This document shows, in pieces, positions 51,001 to 60,774 of a DNA stretch of 64,000 nt (positions within the stretch are counted from its first letter, which is position 1; each line of letters starts with the position of its first letter). The stretch spans positions 1,327,501 to 1,391,500 of the forward strand of contig HE613569.1 of the NCBI GenBank assembly GCA_000283635.1, read 5' to 3'. This DNA comes from Streptococcus macedonicus ACA-DC 198. GTDB taxonomy: Bacteria > Bacillota > Bacilli > Lactobacillales > Streptococcaceae. The notes under the pieces were generated by a model. It did not search any database. It saw only the letters and a program-made list of their open reading frames with translations, and had not been told where the DNA came from. Position numbers and translations under genes: made by a program.

Positions 51001-54000
51001 GCAAATTTCCCATAGACGGCTAGAGGAATCCATCGTGAGCCAATCCGATAATCAATATCAGCTAAGGTCACACGTGGTGGTTTCACGTCTTCTAAGAGAC
51101 CTTGATAATAGACCCAAGGAAAATCAGAGTTGTCTTCTTTGATAAATAAGTCAACAACCTCTAACTTAGTCACCACATCTCCTGATAAGAAATCCTGCCG
51201 CGACACATAAACCACTTCTCTACCGTTTAGATAGCGTTCTGGGTCTGGAATAATAGCGTCTCCTAATTCTTCAATCAAAGACGCTTTAGAGTCCGTTTGA
51301 TAAATAGACATCATGTAATCCAAATCTACCCCACGACCATCTGCTAGACTAGAATTGAGAGCGTCAAGGGCAGAAGAAACTGCCGTCACTTCCTTTTCAG
51401 GACGAACCAAGGCTTTTTCAAAGGCAAGAGATTTGGTATAGATAACTGTCTTCCCACTCGGGTCAAGGCTTTCATCTTCTAAACTCGCAAGAAGGGAATA
51501 CTTATCATCACTATCAAAGAGGTTACGGTTCACAGCACTATTGACATAACCAAAGCGTTTCACAAAACTATCATAGGTTTGATTGAGTTTTCCAAGTAAG
51601 TGTGCAAACTCTTCCTTGTCATAATCATAGTAACAGTAACGTTGAATGGCGATGACCTCTTGGTACGCATTTCGGATATCGACCATCCCTTTAATTCGTG
51701 CCACTTCTTTCTCAGACAAAGGAGCTTCATAGAAAACAGTCTTTTTGAAGTAGCCCTTAAATTGTCCACGTTTAGCGGCTTCTTCTGTCACATACACATC
51801 AAGAGCGGTGCTATCGGTGACTTCGAGGTCATTAAAGCGGTCAATCTGTTTTTGCGAATGCTTGGTATCCCAAGCCTTAAAGGTCCCCTCCTCGTCCACA
51901 TAGTAACTAATCTCCTCAGTTTTTGTCCCTACACGAATGCCCTTATGATCACGGTAGTAAACCGTAGAATCTTTATAGCCAAAGCTATACTGGTCTAAGC
52001 TTTCTCTGATGTCAGAAGGAATCGAGGTATCAATAACTTGTCTTTTCATCACATCAGGGGTGATGAAGATGTCAGAGTTATCCACCACTCTAGGGGCTTT
52101 AACCTGTTTAAGAGCAGTCTGAACATCTGCTAGCAAATTTTCAGAAGTTCCTTTAACAGACAGTGTCCCACCGTTAAAGTTTCTTACCTCATAGGTCCCA
52201 AGAACCTGACTATTGTAGTCCCCATCAAAGTAAGGATTCAGCCAAATACGATCATCCTTGTCATAGCGAATAGAACCTGAAAAAACTAAATCATCTGCCA
52301 CATATCCCTTATCCATATGCTTCTGGAAGAACAACATGTCCGTTGTGACATTGGTGCCTGCAATGACCTTAAAGGCAGTATCTGGCAAACGCACACCACC
52401 GAGAAAATCAGTCGTCTCACAAATATCTTGGAGAATGTTTTCTGTCCGTTTGTCCATGGTTCCTGTTGAGGAAATGATAGCCACTTGCCCACCATCATGC
52501 ACCAAATCTAATGATTTTTTGACAAAGTAATCATGAATCATATAGGGTTTGTCATAGCGATTATCCGCAATTCTGATATTGGCAAAAGGCACATTTGAGA
52601 GAACCAAATCAAAGCTATTGTCATTAAAGGCAATGGTCTCAAAGCCCTTTACTCCAATGTGACTATTCGGATGAAGGTGTTTGGCAATAACCCCTGTAAT
52701 CGTGTCTAACTCTACACCATACAACTCACTATTTTCTCTCAGGTGTTTAGGCATTGCCGCAAAGAAATTCCCCGTTCCCATAGACGGGTCTAGGATTTTA
52801 CCACCTGTAAAGCCATCTCGTTCTAGTTTATTCCACATCTCACGAATCAAGAGAGGGTCTGTGTAGTAAGCGGTCAGAGAGGACTGTTTCATGTCTGAAT
52901 ACTCTTTCTCTGTGACTAGCGTTTTTAATTCCTCACGTTCCTTAGAAAACTTTGGGTTGTACTCGTCAAAGAACTCGTTAGCTAAGCCTCCCCAGCCCAC
53001 GTATTTAGCAAGCAGTTCTTGTTCACTTGGTGTGGCTTGACGGTGTTCATATTCAAGACTTTTCACCAAACGAACAGCAGCCACGTTGGTTTCAACCTTA
53101 TCTCTTGTTGTCTTAGGGTAAAAGTCTGTCAAATCTTCTGGAAAGTAAAAATCAGTGGTTGGGGGTGTCTTAATGACTTCAGAAAGTTCTGGCTCACCCT
53201 CCGTTTCAAATATTTCAGTTTTTTCTGCTTCACTTTCTGTGACTGGTTCTTGGGAAACAATGTCTTGATGGTCATCATCCATAAAGGAAAAGAGGTCTAA
53301 TTCTTGTTGAGGTTCTTCCACTTCCTCTTTTTCTTCGACAGAAGGAACATGAAGAGCTTGAGTGATGTCTTCTAGTGTCCGTAAGAAAAGAACTGGATTT
53401 TGCTCAATCACATCTGTGAAGTCATTTTGTAGTTCAACCCGTATCAGGTTATTAACGCCTGAGTCCTCAATGGCCATTACCTGAAACTCTTGCCCCTTAT
53501 AAGTTACTCTAGAATCAATCGGGTAGCGTTGAAGGGCTTCTTCTACGATAGGATTTTGTAGTTTTTCTTGAGTCACAATGATTTCAGGTTCTGTTTGCGA
53601 TAGGTGTTCTCGCCATTCTCTAAAGGATAGGTCTAGTTGGGACAGTTTGTCCCTTTCAAAGGTTCTTGCTTCTTCAAGAGTGAGGTCTTCATGCAAGAAG
53701 GCGTAGGCAATGGGTCTTGATTCTTCTAAGTCTAGCTGACTGGTCAAGAAAAATTCTGCCTTGTCATGAGCAAGTCCCATCTGAAGCAATTCTGTCGCAA
53801 GGGCTAATTGAGTAACGGTTGCTTTAGGATAGCCCCCTAGTAAGGCTAGGTCGGCATTCTTCAAATGAAAACGCCCTGCAGCATCTATCAGTATCCCACC
53901 TTGTTGCTCATCAACGTCAGCTAAGTCTATCCCTAAACGAGTCAGTTTTTCGGTATTCTCAGCCAAAATGGTTTGACCAATTTCAGTTAAGATCATTTCC

Positions 54001-54899
54001 TCTTGAGGTGTTAGGGGACGTTGTAAGTCATAGACTGTCCCATCTGCTTCTAAATAGGTTAATAGCTCATTGCCCTCATAGATTGGCGTCATTTCCATTT
54101 CATGGTCAAACTCCCCACGTCTCAGGTTTGGTAGTTTTGGACGGCTATTTCGCACTTGGTCAAAGTGACTTAATATCTCAAATTTTTGGGACAAGTTTAG
54201 ATGTTCATAGGCTGGTAAATGTTCTGTTTGCCCTGTTCGTAAATCTAGTTGTGATAACTCTTCCTCATCAAGACTTGCGATTATCGCAAAATCTTCTTCT
54301 CGGAAGGTGATGTCCTGAGAAGGTTCTGGATCTACTTTTTCTTCAACTGCCTCCTCTCTTTCCTCTACCGTTTCCTGGGTGCTTATTAGTTCAGGTTCAT
54401 AGGTGAGAAGAAATTGTTCAATATCACGGCTAATACGGTCAGACAAATTATTGGCCACTCGGTAGACATTGACCAAATTAGCAGCTTTGCCTTTTTCCAA
54501 AAGAGAAGCTACTGAAATGGACTGATAGGTTCCTTCTTGGTCTAAGAGTTGAAAGCGAGTGGCTAGGTTAAAGAGAGCCACTTCAATCACCAAGGATTTC
54601 TCATCACTGTTTAACTGAGGTAACTTCTTTAAGCCAGCTTGACCAAAGGTCTGTGTGTAGGTGCTTAGGTTAGTCACTCCATCAAAGGAGCTTGCCTCTA
54701 CAAAAGCAGAAACTTCTGTTTCAAAGCGAACCACTTGAACAGGTGAGGTGACTACTCCTCTTTGGGTTGTAAAATTTTGAATAAGGCTATCCCAATCCTC
54801 ATCAAAATGGGCTGCTTGATAGCGTAAAAAGGATTCCAAAAGAATCTGGTCACGTGGCAATCTTGCCCGCAACATCTCAATTAATTGTTCTTGATTCAT
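48078..54899 (-). CDS. Giant N6-methylase/SNF2-helicase fusion protein of the ICE
   Basis: A 2,273-residue protein. The start is ATG at 54899; an upstream TTG contains the ribosome binding site GGAGG. An acidic, low-complexity N-terminal region (to about 620) precedes an N6-adenine methylase-like domain (LDPSMGTGNFFAAM near 712; LSNVPFANIR near 780, an NPPY-like motif). A SNF2-type helicase follows: LLAHEVGSGKTLTM near 1475, FLFVDEAHHFKN near 1630, ATGTPVSNS, and GGTGLNVQ...QRNGRLIRQGN near 1935. A coiled-coil C-terminus ends it. Similar proteins are hallmark genes of ICESa2603-type elements; modifying or guarding ICE DNA during transfer is one idea. The methylase motif has V in place of the first P. 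Confidence 0.85.
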   Translation of the reverse strand: MNQEQLIEMLRARLPRDQILLESFLRYQAAHFDEDWDSLIQNFTTQRGVVTSPVQVVRFETEVSAFVEASSFDGVTNLSTYTQTFGQAGLKKLPQLNSDEKSLVIEVALFNLATRFQLLDQEGTYQSISVASLLEKGKAANLVNVYRVANNLSDRISRDIEQFLLTYEPELISTQETVEEREEAVEEKVDPEPSQDITFREEDFAIIASLDEEELSQLDLRTGQTEHLPAYEHLNLSQKFEILSHFDQVRNSRPKLPNLRRGEFDHEMEMTPIYEGNELLTYLEADGTVYDLQRPLTPQEEMILTEIGQTILAENTEKLTRLGIDLADVDEQQGGILIDAAGRFHLKNADLALLGGYPKATVTQLALATELLQMGLAHDKAEFFLTSQLDLEESRPIAYAFLHEDLTLEEARTFERDKLSQLDLSFREWREHLSQTEPEIIVTQEKLQNPIVEEALQRYPIDSRVTYKGQEFQVMAIEDSGVNNLIRVELQNDFTDVIEQNPVLFLRTLEDITQALHVPSVEEKEEVEEPQQELDLFSFMDDDHQDIVSQEPVTESEAEKTEIFETEGEPELSEVIKTPPTTDFYFPEDLTDFYPKTTRDKVETNVAAVRLVKSLEYEHRQATPSEQELLAKYVGWGGLANEFFDEYNPKFSKEREELKTLVTEKEYSDMKQSSLTAYYTDPLLIREMWNKLERDGFTGGKILDPSMGTGNFFAAMPKHLRENSELYGVELDTITGVIAKHLHPNSHIGVKGFETIAFNDNSFDLVLSNVPFANIRIADNRYDKPYMIHDYFVKKSLDLVHDGGQVAIISSTGTMDKRTENILQDICETTDFLGGVRLPDTAFKVIAGTNVTTDMLFFQKHMDKGYVADDLVFSGSIRYDKDDRIWLNPYFDGDYNSQVLGTYEVRNFNGGTLSVKGTSENLLADVQTALKQVKAPRVVDNSDIFITPDVMKRQVIDTSIPSDIRESLDQYSFGYKDSTVYYRDHKGIRVGTKTEEISYYVDEEGTFKAWDTKHSQKQIDRFNDLEVTDSTALDVYVTEEAAKRGQFKGYFKKTVFYEAPLSEKEVARIKGMVDIRNAYQEVIAIQRYCYYDYDKEEFAHLLGKLNQTYDSFVKRFGYVNSAVNRNLFDSDDKYSLLASLEDESLDPSGKTVIYTKSLAFEKALVRPEKEVTAVSSALDALNSSLADGRGVDLDYMMSIYQTDSKASLIEELGDAIIPDPERYLNGREVVYVSRQDFLSGDVVTKLEVVDLFIKEDNSDFPWVYYQGLLEDVKPPRVTLADIDYRIGSRWIPLAVYGKFAQETFMGQTFDLTDQEVSTVLEVSPIDGTMSYQSKFVFRYSTAMDRSLGVSGSRYDSGRKIFENLLNSNQPTITKQVEDGDKKKHVTDVEKTTVLRAKETQLQELFQDFVASYPEVQQMIEETYNSLYNRTVSKVYDGSHLTIDGLAQNIFLRPHQKNAIQRIVEEKRALLAHEVGSGKTLTMLGAGFKLKELGMVHKPLYVVPSSLTAQFGQEIMKFFPTKNVYVTTKKDFAKAKRKQFVSRIITGDYDAIVIGDSQFEKIPMSHEKQVTYIQDKLQQLRDIKQGSDSDYTVKEAERSIKGLEHQLEELQKLERDTFIEFENLGIDFLFVDEAHHFKNIRPITGLGNVAGITNTTSKKNVDMEMKVRQVQGEHDYRNVVFATGTPVSNSISELYTMMSYIQPDVLERYQVSNFDSWVGAFGNIENSMELAPTGDKYQPKKRFKKFVNLPELMRIYKETADIQTSDMLDLPVPEAKVIAVESELTEAQKYYLEELVDRSDAIKSGSVDPSVDNMLKITGEARKLAIDMRLIDPAYTLLDNQKILQVVDNVERIYREGEDDKATQMIFSDIGTPKNKEEGFDVYNELKDLLVDRGIPREAIAFVHDANTDEKKNSLSRKVNSGEVRILMASTEKGGTGLNVQSRMKAVHHLDVPWRPSDIVQRNGRLIRQGNMHQEVDIYHYITKGSFDNYLWQTQENKLKYITQIMTSKDPVRSAEDIDEQTMTASDFKALATGNPYLKLKMELENELTVLDNQKRAFNRSKDEYRHTISYCEQNLPALEKRLSQYDRDIAQSLATKSQDFIMRFDNQMMDNRAEAGDYLRKLITYNRSETKEVRTLATFRGFELKMATRSPSEPLPDMVSLTISGSNQYSVSLDLKSDVGTIQRITNAIDHILEDQEKTEEMANNLKDKLSVARVEVEKVFPKEEDYQLVKAKYDILAPLVEQEAEIEEIDAALAKFNETSQPQQDQQLSLDF

Positions 54900-54916
54900 A
54901 CGTTCCTCCAATTAAA

Positions 54917-54942
54917 AAAGGAGCTGAGAGGTATTCTCAGCC
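54917..54942 (-). terminator. Hairpin before the helicase gene
   Basis: GCTGAGA and TCTCAGC (54923-54941) form a stem followed on the minus strand by a T run, directly before the helicase ribosome binding site. It is probably an attenuator within the operon. Confidence 0.65.
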
Positions 54943-54949
54943 CACTGCT

Positions 54950-55501
54950 TTAGTCTAGGACCAAGGCGCTTTGGTCTTTTTCTTGTGGCAACTTTTCCAT
55001 CAAAGTTGTCACATACTGTTGTAAGAAATGGCTTTTCTGGTCTAACAAATCCTTCTGCAAGGCGAGATAGGTCACATCTCCAAAATAATCTTGACTCGTT
55101 AAAGACAACTCCTTTTGGATAATCCCCTGCAAGGTTGTTAAGGTGAGAGATGAATAATCCTCCTCATTCAAAATATCATAATGAGCAAGGGTCTCAGAAA
55201 TATTGTTGGACGCAATCACTTCCATAATGAAACTGGCTCCTTCTCCTGTTCGATAGATTTTATCCAAGAGGTCCGTCACTTCTTCTTGTAGCTGTTCCTG
55301 ATAACCGTCTGCTCTTAGGCGCAGGTCATCACTGACTAAAGATAAGTCATCAATGCTCCTAAAGTCTTGATAGAGCGTATCAAGAAGTGACTTGTTTTTG
55401 ATACTCAATTCCATGGCTAAAAAGGCTTTAACCATGTCTTCATAATTTTCTCGTGCCATCTCAGAAAGGGCTCTAGAAATTGTGTCATAATTCCAAGCCA
55501 T
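54950..55501 (-). CDS. Helical ICE protein of unknown function
   Basis: A 183-residue cytoplasmic protein, mostly helical (MAWNYDTISRALSEMARENY, LLDTLYQDFRSIDDLSLVS, GASFIMEVIASNNISETLAH). No catalytic motif is apparent. It overlaps by 17 bases the small TSP3-repeat gene upstream, so both are translated together. I do not recognise the family beyond its regular presence at this position in streptococcal ICEs. Confidence 0.65.
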   Translation of the reverse strand: MAWNYDTISRALSEMARENYEDMVKAFLAMELSIKNKSLLDTLYQDFRSIDDLSLVSDDLRLRADGYQEQLQEEVTDLLDKIYRTGEGASFIMEVIASNNISETLAHYDILNEEDYSSLTLTTLQGIIQKELSLTSQDYFGDVTYLALQKDLLDQKSHFLQQYVTTLMEKLPQEKDQSALVLD

Positions 55502-55676
55502 AGCTTCTCTCCTTACGCTGTTGAATTGGATTCAAGCCTTGTTGGACTTCTTCTAGGTCTGTCAGTCCGTCACTATCCGTATCACTGCTAAAAGGATTAG
55601 TCCCTAAAGCAAACTCTTGAGCATCCGTTAGACCATCTTGGTCTGAATCTCTTGTGTAAATGTTTTTGGGTTCCAT
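55485..55676 (-). CDS. Small protein with two thrombospondin type 3 (Ca2+-binding) repeats
   Basis: A 63-residue protein almost wholly made of two units, DSDQDGLTDAQEFALGTNPF and DTDSDGLTDLEEVQQGLNPI. The spaced Asp residues are EF-hand-like and bind calcium. There is no signal peptide, which is strange because such repeats are usually outside the cell. It lies between the adhesin gene and a helical protein gene, with overlap on the latter. It could be a separated fragment of a larger surface protein, or work in the cytoplasm. Confidence 0.7.
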   Translation of the reverse strand: MEPKNIYTRDSDQDGLTDAQEFALGTNPFSSDTDSDGLTDLEEVQQGLNPIQQRKERSYGLEL

Positions 55677-58600
55677 TTACTTGTCCTCCATTTTGCGTTT
55701 AGAAAGTCCGTGAGCTAGGCCTATAAGAAGTCCTCCACCGACAAGCGCCAAGAGGGATTGACTCTCCCCTGTATTTGGTAAGACACTTGCTGGAACTGGT
55801 GGTTCTTGAGTTGGAATAGGTGGTTGGGGTGGGGTTGTTTGAGTCGGAGTTGGTGGCTCTGGTTCAGGAGTAGTTGTTTTAACCGTGTTTGAACTGATGG
55901 TGTAGCCATTGACAGTATGTAATACGGTATTTTCTACTTCACCTGCAGCGATTCGTTTCATTTGCACGTAAACATCTGCCTGAAACTCGGATTCTTCTGC
56001 TAGTTTTTCAAGGAATTCCTTATCAAAACTGATGGTAACCGTTCCTTTTGACGTGTCGACATGTTGTAGCGTGTACTTCGTCACTTCTGTCCCTTTTGGT
56101 AAAACCGTTCCATCTTTTAGAGTCACATCTACTAAGGTATAAGCCTTGTAAACACCATTATAGTCGTCATGGCTTTCATCGTAATCATCGTCAAAGCGGT
56201 ATTCGATGAGTGGTGTCGCACGATTACCTGGAATGAGTGCTCCCACCAAGCGGTAGTTAAAGACCTGATTCAAGGCAACTTCTTTTCCATCAAGACTGTT
56301 CTCCTTTTGTGACAAATCAATCACCACATCTTTTTGTGGGTCCAGTTTTGGCACATTATTAACCACAGTCTCTGTCACATAAGCCAAACCAAAGTCAATC
56401 TGATATGCGGTGTTTTCATACTTCCCACCAGTCTTTGTCAGCTCATTCTTAATAGTCATTGGAAGGGTCACCACTAAGGTTTGACCAGTTTTAACATAAG
56501 CCTCATAGAACGCTTTTGGATCATCAGCGCTTAAAACTTGAATGGCTCCTTTGGGTGTGAACTGGCGTTTGGCCATAGCGTCTTGAACTACTTTAGGCGC
56601 TTCTGACAATGAGGCATAGGATTTCACCGAAATCCCTTTGACAAGAGTTCCTGCCTTATCCATCACTTGGACACCATCTGCATTGACGCTAAGCGCTTCT
56701 TCAGGATAATCATCCACCATGTAAAAACCTTTGGCAAGAATATCCTCCGTTACCACCAAGTCCTTGTACTGACTGTAATCCAGAACAATTTTGTAGTAAT
56801 TAACGGTATTTGGAATAACCGTCTTGCCATCAATAGACACACCTTCTTTATTGGTATTAGTTTTATGTGGTGTTACTTTTGGCACGTGATTCGTTACCGT
56901 ATTGGTTTCATAGGCTTGTCCAAAGTCTACCTGATAAGCTACATTGTCATAAGACTTTCCTGAATTAAGCATAGACTCACGGACAGTCATAGGGGTGACG
57001 ATGGTGATATTTTGACCTTGCGTTACATAAGAATCGTAAAAGGCTTGCGGATCTTCTGCCATAAAGACTTGGAAGGCTCCTTTAGGCACAATCTTGCGTT
57101 TTGAAAGAGCTGCTTGTAGGTTTTTAGGAGCTTCAGATAAACTCGTGTAGGTTTTTACCGTCACACCTGACACTGCTTTGCCGTCAGTTGTCACAAGTTG
57201 AATACTTGCTTCATCTGGTAATAGAGCTTCTTCAGGATAGTCATCCACAAAGTAAAACCCTTGTGCAATCTGAGCCTTATCAGCTTTAATGCCACGGTAT
57301 TGGTCCAAGTCCCATGACAAGGTATAGTGGTTTTGTGAACCGACTACCATCGGTTTTCCATTGATGTCCACCTTATCCTTATTCAGGTTTTGTTTCTTAG
57401 GTGCTGGGCTAACAAGGGTATTGATCACCTCATCGGTTTCATAGCCATTGCCAAAATCCACTTGGTAAGCCTTGTTTCGATAAGTCTTCGTCTGACCATA
57501 AAGACTATCTTTGACCGTCATTTTGGTGAGAAGGTTTAAAGAAGTTCCTGTTTTGACATACTGGTCATAAAAGTCTTGATTGTCATTAGGCATAAAGACT
57601 TGGAAAGCCCCTTTTGGAGAAATCTTAGCATGAGCGAGTTTAACTTGAAGGTCTTTAGGAGCTTCTGACAGCGACGCATAAGCCTTAACAGTAATCCCTG
57701 ATACGGCTTTGCCTTCAGGAGTGGTGATACCTGTTCCCTGATCTACTAAATTCAACACTTCCTCTGGGTAATCATCTACAAAGAAGAAACCACGAGCAAT
57801 CGTCTCTTTAGAAGACCTATCACCTTTATATTGATCTAAATCCCAGGTCAAACGGTAATGATTAGTTGTTCCTAAAGCCACTACCGTATCGTTAATAACC
57901 ACACCGTCTTCATTTTCATTGCGTTTTTGAGGCTCAATACGGCTAGTGGTCGTTCCATCACCAGGCGTACGCACTGTCACGACATTAGAAGTCACTGTAT
58001 AGGCATTTGGGGTTCCCTTATTGATGATGAGCTGATAACTGTTGGAATAGGTTGCCCCATCATTTTGAAGGCTACCATAAAGTTTCGGTGCCACCAGTTG
58101 GTAAGACTTGGTGAGGTCTTGGTTGACCTCTTGAAGCAAGGCTTCCTTTGCGGTCAAGGTCACAAAGTTCTTAGCAGCATCAAAGCTGAGGGTATAATTT
58201 CCGTTTTCTGCCTGCGTTTTTTCCTTGTCAAAAGCATAGCCTGCTGGAAGGTAATCTTCAAAGGTGAGGCTAGTGGTTTTGGCTCGATTTGGAGAAAAAG
58301 CGTCTACGGTTAAAGGGTAAATGACCGTTGAATCTTTTGCGACCGTTTTGTCATGAAGGTTCACTTGGTCAGTATTGATAACTTCCTTAACAATTTCAGG
58401 AGTCGTTGTCAGACGATAGTCGTGATAATGAACCGTTGGCACTTGTGGTGCTGTTGGTAACGGTTCTGGCGTAGGGTCTTTAGGCAAGGTCACCTTGGTA
58501 AGTGTTTGGCTAGGCTGAGTAACTTTCTCTAATGGTTTTTCCTTAAAGCTCACAGGTGGCTCTGGGGTAAAAGTCTTTGGGGTAAAGGTTTTTGGCACAA

Positions 58601-60581
58601 CCTTAAACGGTTCTGGAATTGGCTCTAACTTTGGTGTCACATGAGGTTTTGGACTATAAGGTTTGACCGTCCGTGCAACTGGAAGGGTATTTAAGGCAAA
58701 CCAATAAGAGAGACCAACATTTTGGGGCATATCCCCTTGACCAAATGTCACTGTATAGGTGTTGCCTGATGTAACCGTTGAGACAATCGCTCCCTTATAG
58801 GCATACTTACTATATGACGTATCCCATTCTTCAGGAAGCTTCAAATCACTGGCACGGTTTGACCCAAGTGAACGAGCTAGACCTTCGTTAGTCACTTGAA
58901 TGGTTGAGCCATTGATAGGAACGAACTTGCCTGATGTGTCTTTGACATATTCTAGTCCAATGTCATTATGATTGAGTGAGGAATGGGTAAAGACGCCTGG
59001 TTTTTCCTTGGTGAAGCTCACTTGTGAGCCATCTTCTAAGAAATACTTGGCTTTGACACGAAACTCCATCTTGTCTGTTCGCCAATTACCTGTTCCATCA
59101 TTACGGTAGGCGATAAAACCTTCTGTTGGGTCATTTGGTACAACCAACTGCACGGTATTGGTTCCAGTTGGTGAGACAAGATTGGTGATGTCATAGGTTA
59201 CCTTGGTAATCTTCTTACCATCAAAGCTGGCATTTTGAAGGTTTTGATAGGTAAAGGAAAGGGTTTCTCCTGTTTTAAAGGTGTCATAGACGAAGAAACC
59301 AGTAGAATCTAGGATTTTAGAATACCCACCAAGCATAGCGTCACCCTTAGCAACGATACGATTTGGGTTTCTTGTATCAGCTGAATGGCGTGCTTGTGGT
59401 TCTCCATTATTCAAGTTGAGTGCCTGAGCAAGAGCTTGAGAGATATAGCCTTCCTCTCCTTTTGAAATCTCAGCTAAATCACGTTTATAGCGCTCCATTT
59501 CCTTGGTGTTATAGGCATCAATGGCGTCATTTTCTGTCTTGGCAGCTTCTTCTTTTTCCTTATTACTTTTCGTGATAGCAGCAATCTCAGCTTCACGGTC
59601 TGTCATCAATTTTTGTTGGTCTTTATTATAGGCATCAACAGCAGCTTGTCCGGCTTTATTTTCATCATCCACTGCTTTTTGTCCAACTTGATTGCGTTTG
59701 TCAATTGCTTCATTATCAGCTTTTGCTTTAGCAAGACCTGCTTCATTTTCCTTTTGAATCTGAAGATTTTTTACGACAATGGCGTCTGCGGCTTTTTTCT
59801 TCGATTCATACTCAGCTAGATTGTCCTTATTTAGCTTATCAATAGCAGCTACCGCAGAGGTATAATCCTGATAGCCTGAAACCGTTGAACCATCTCCTGA
59901 TGTTACGGTTTGAGTTGTAACGGTCACATTAGCCGACTGATCTTGGTCTTTGGTTTTTGAAACTGTGCTATCCACTGAATGATTCAAGGCTTTTCCTGCT
60001 TGAGTGGCGTCTTTATGACTAGCAGCCAATGTAGCGTTCCCTTGTTCAACACGTGTTTTATCTTGTTCATAAGTCGCTTTGTCAGCTTTATAGGTATTGG
60101 TCACCTGAGTGATGGCTTCAGCCTGCTTAGCAGCATCCGCTTCCGCTTTATCTAATTGCTTACTGGTATCACTCGCAGAGGTTGTGTTCCCTAAATCCAT
60201 AGGTTTATCCTGAATGGCCGTAACCCCTTCAGCGGTTGCTTGATTGACAGCCTGTGTCACAACATCATGAGGAACCGTAACCGTGATAGCCCCATCTGAT
60301 TGACCAGTTAACGCAAGACTATCCGTCTGTTCAACAACTGGAGTTGGCTGAGCTTCTGGTAAGTTGGTCGCAGGATTATCTGTCAACTGAACGGTTTTAT
60401 CCAGCGAGGGGGTTACCACTTCGTCAGCTTGTGCTACTTGGCCACCCCAAGCGACAACAGCTGTCACCATAGTTCCAAGTGCTACCGAACAGAGCGTACG
60501 GTACTTCTTGCTTTTACGGAAGACGTGTTTTTCTGCTTTTTCCTGATTGACTAAAAAGTGATGATGACATTGTTTGGTCAT
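55677..60581 (-). CDS. Antigen I/II (SspB)-like LPXTG adhesin of the ICE
   Basis: A surface protein of 1,634 residues. ATG at 60581 follows AAGGAC; the longer frame from 60683 is unlikely. The signal region (FRKSKKYRTLCSVALGTMV) is a YSIRK-like variant with cleavage near VAQA. An Ala/Lys coiled coil (about 80-390) matches the A-repeats of antigen I/II. It is followed by a V-like domain, a proline-rich stretch (620-720), repeated C-domains (three similar units with YFKDDYPEE-like FVDDYPEEAL) and LPNTG near 1597, with a membrane anchor. It is sortase-anchored and binds salivary or host proteins, or stabilises mating pairs. Related adhesins are standard in ICESa2603-type elements. Confidence 0.85.
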   Translation of the reverse strand: MTKQCHHHFLVNQEKAEKHVFRKSKKYRTLCSVALGTMVTAVVAWGGQVAQADEVVTPSLDKTVQLTDNPATNLPEAQPTPVVEQTDSLALTGQSDGAITVTVPHDVVTQAVNQATAEGVTAIQDKPMDLGNTTSASDTSKQLDKAEADAAKQAEAITQVTNTYKADKATYEQDKTRVEQGNATLAASHKDATQAGKALNHSVDSTVSKTKDQDQSANVTVTTQTVTSGDGSTVSGYQDYTSAVAAIDKLNKDNLAEYESKKKAADAIVVKNLQIQKENEAGLAKAKADNEAIDKRNQVGQKAVDDENKAGQAAVDAYNKDQQKLMTDREAEIAAITKSNKEKEEAAKTENDAIDAYNTKEMERYKRDLAEISKGEEGYISQALAQALNLNNGEPQARHSADTRNPNRIVAKGDAMLGGYSKILDSTGFFVYDTFKTGETLSFTYQNLQNASFDGKKITKVTYDITNLVSPTGTNTVQLVVPNDPTEGFIAYRNDGTGNWRTDKMEFRVKAKYFLEDGSQVSFTKEKPGVFTHSSLNHNDIGLEYVKDTSGKFVPINGSTIQVTNEGLARSLGSNRASDLKLPEEWDTSYSKYAYKGAIVSTVTSGNTYTVTFGQGDMPQNVGLSYWFALNTLPVARTVKPYSPKPHVTPKLEPIPEPFKVVPKTFTPKTFTPEPPVSFKEKPLEKVTQPSQTLTKVTLPKDPTPEPLPTAPQVPTVHYHDYRLTTTPEIVKEVINTDQVNLHDKTVAKDSTVIYPLTVDAFSPNRAKTTSLTFEDYLPAGYAFDKEKTQAENGNYTLSFDAAKNFVTLTAKEALLQEVNQDLTKSYQLVAPKLYGSLQNDGATYSNSYQLIINKGTPNAYTVTSNVVTVRTPGDGTTTSRIEPQKRNENEDGVVINDTVVALGTTNHYRLTWDLDQYKGDRSSKETIARGFFFVDDYPEEVLNLVDQGTGITTPEGKAVSGITVKAYASLSEAPKDLQVKLAHAKISPKGAFQVFMPNDNQDFYDQYVKTGTSLNLLTKMTVKDSLYGQTKTYRNKAYQVDFGNGYETDEVINTLVSPAPKKQNLNKDKVDINGKPMVVGSQNHYTLSWDLDQYRGIKADKAQIAQGFYFVDDYPEEALLPDEASIQLVTTDGKAVSGVTVKTYTSLSEAPKNLQAALSKRKIVPKGAFQVFMAEDPQAFYDSYVTQGQNITIVTPMTVRESMLNSGKSYDNVAYQVDFGQAYETNTVTNHVPKVTPHKTNTNKEGVSIDGKTVIPNTVNYYKIVLDYSQYKDLVVTEDILAKGFYMVDDYPEEALSVNADGVQVMDKAGTLVKGISVKSYASLSEAPKVVQDAMAKRQFTPKGAIQVLSADDPKAFYEAYVKTGQTLVVTLPMTIKNELTKTGGKYENTAYQIDFGLAYVTETVVNNVPKLDPQKDVVIDLSQKENSLDGKEVALNQVFNYRLVGALIPGNRATPLIEYRFDDDYDESHDDYNGVYKAYTLVDVTLKDGTVLPKGTEVTKYTLQHVDTSKGTVTISFDKEFLEKLAEESEFQADVYVQMKRIAAGEVENTVLHTVNGYTISSNTVKTTTPEPEPPTPTQTTPPQPPIPTQEPPVPASVLPNTGESQSLLALVGGGLLIGLAHGLSKRKMEDK

Positions 60582-60736
60582 AAAAAAGTCCTTCTTTTCT
60601 TTTGATAAGTAGCAACAATCTGTCACTCTCTCCTCATCATAAAAAAGACACCTTGATTTTGGTATCACATCGAAGAAGGACAAAGAAAAAAGCTATCAGT
60701 AGCACTACCGATAACTTCTGAAAATCCCTATAAAAA

Positions 60737-60769
60737 AGGAGAGGACTGACGCATCAGACCCTCCCAGAA
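60737..60769 (-). terminator. Terminator of the AbiE-HEPN operon
   Basis: On the minus strand GGGAGGGTCTGATGCG with TCAGTCCTCTCC forms a strong stem followed by TTTTTTA. It lies a few bases after the HEPN gene stop. Confidence 0.75.
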
Positions 60770-60774
60770 CCACT

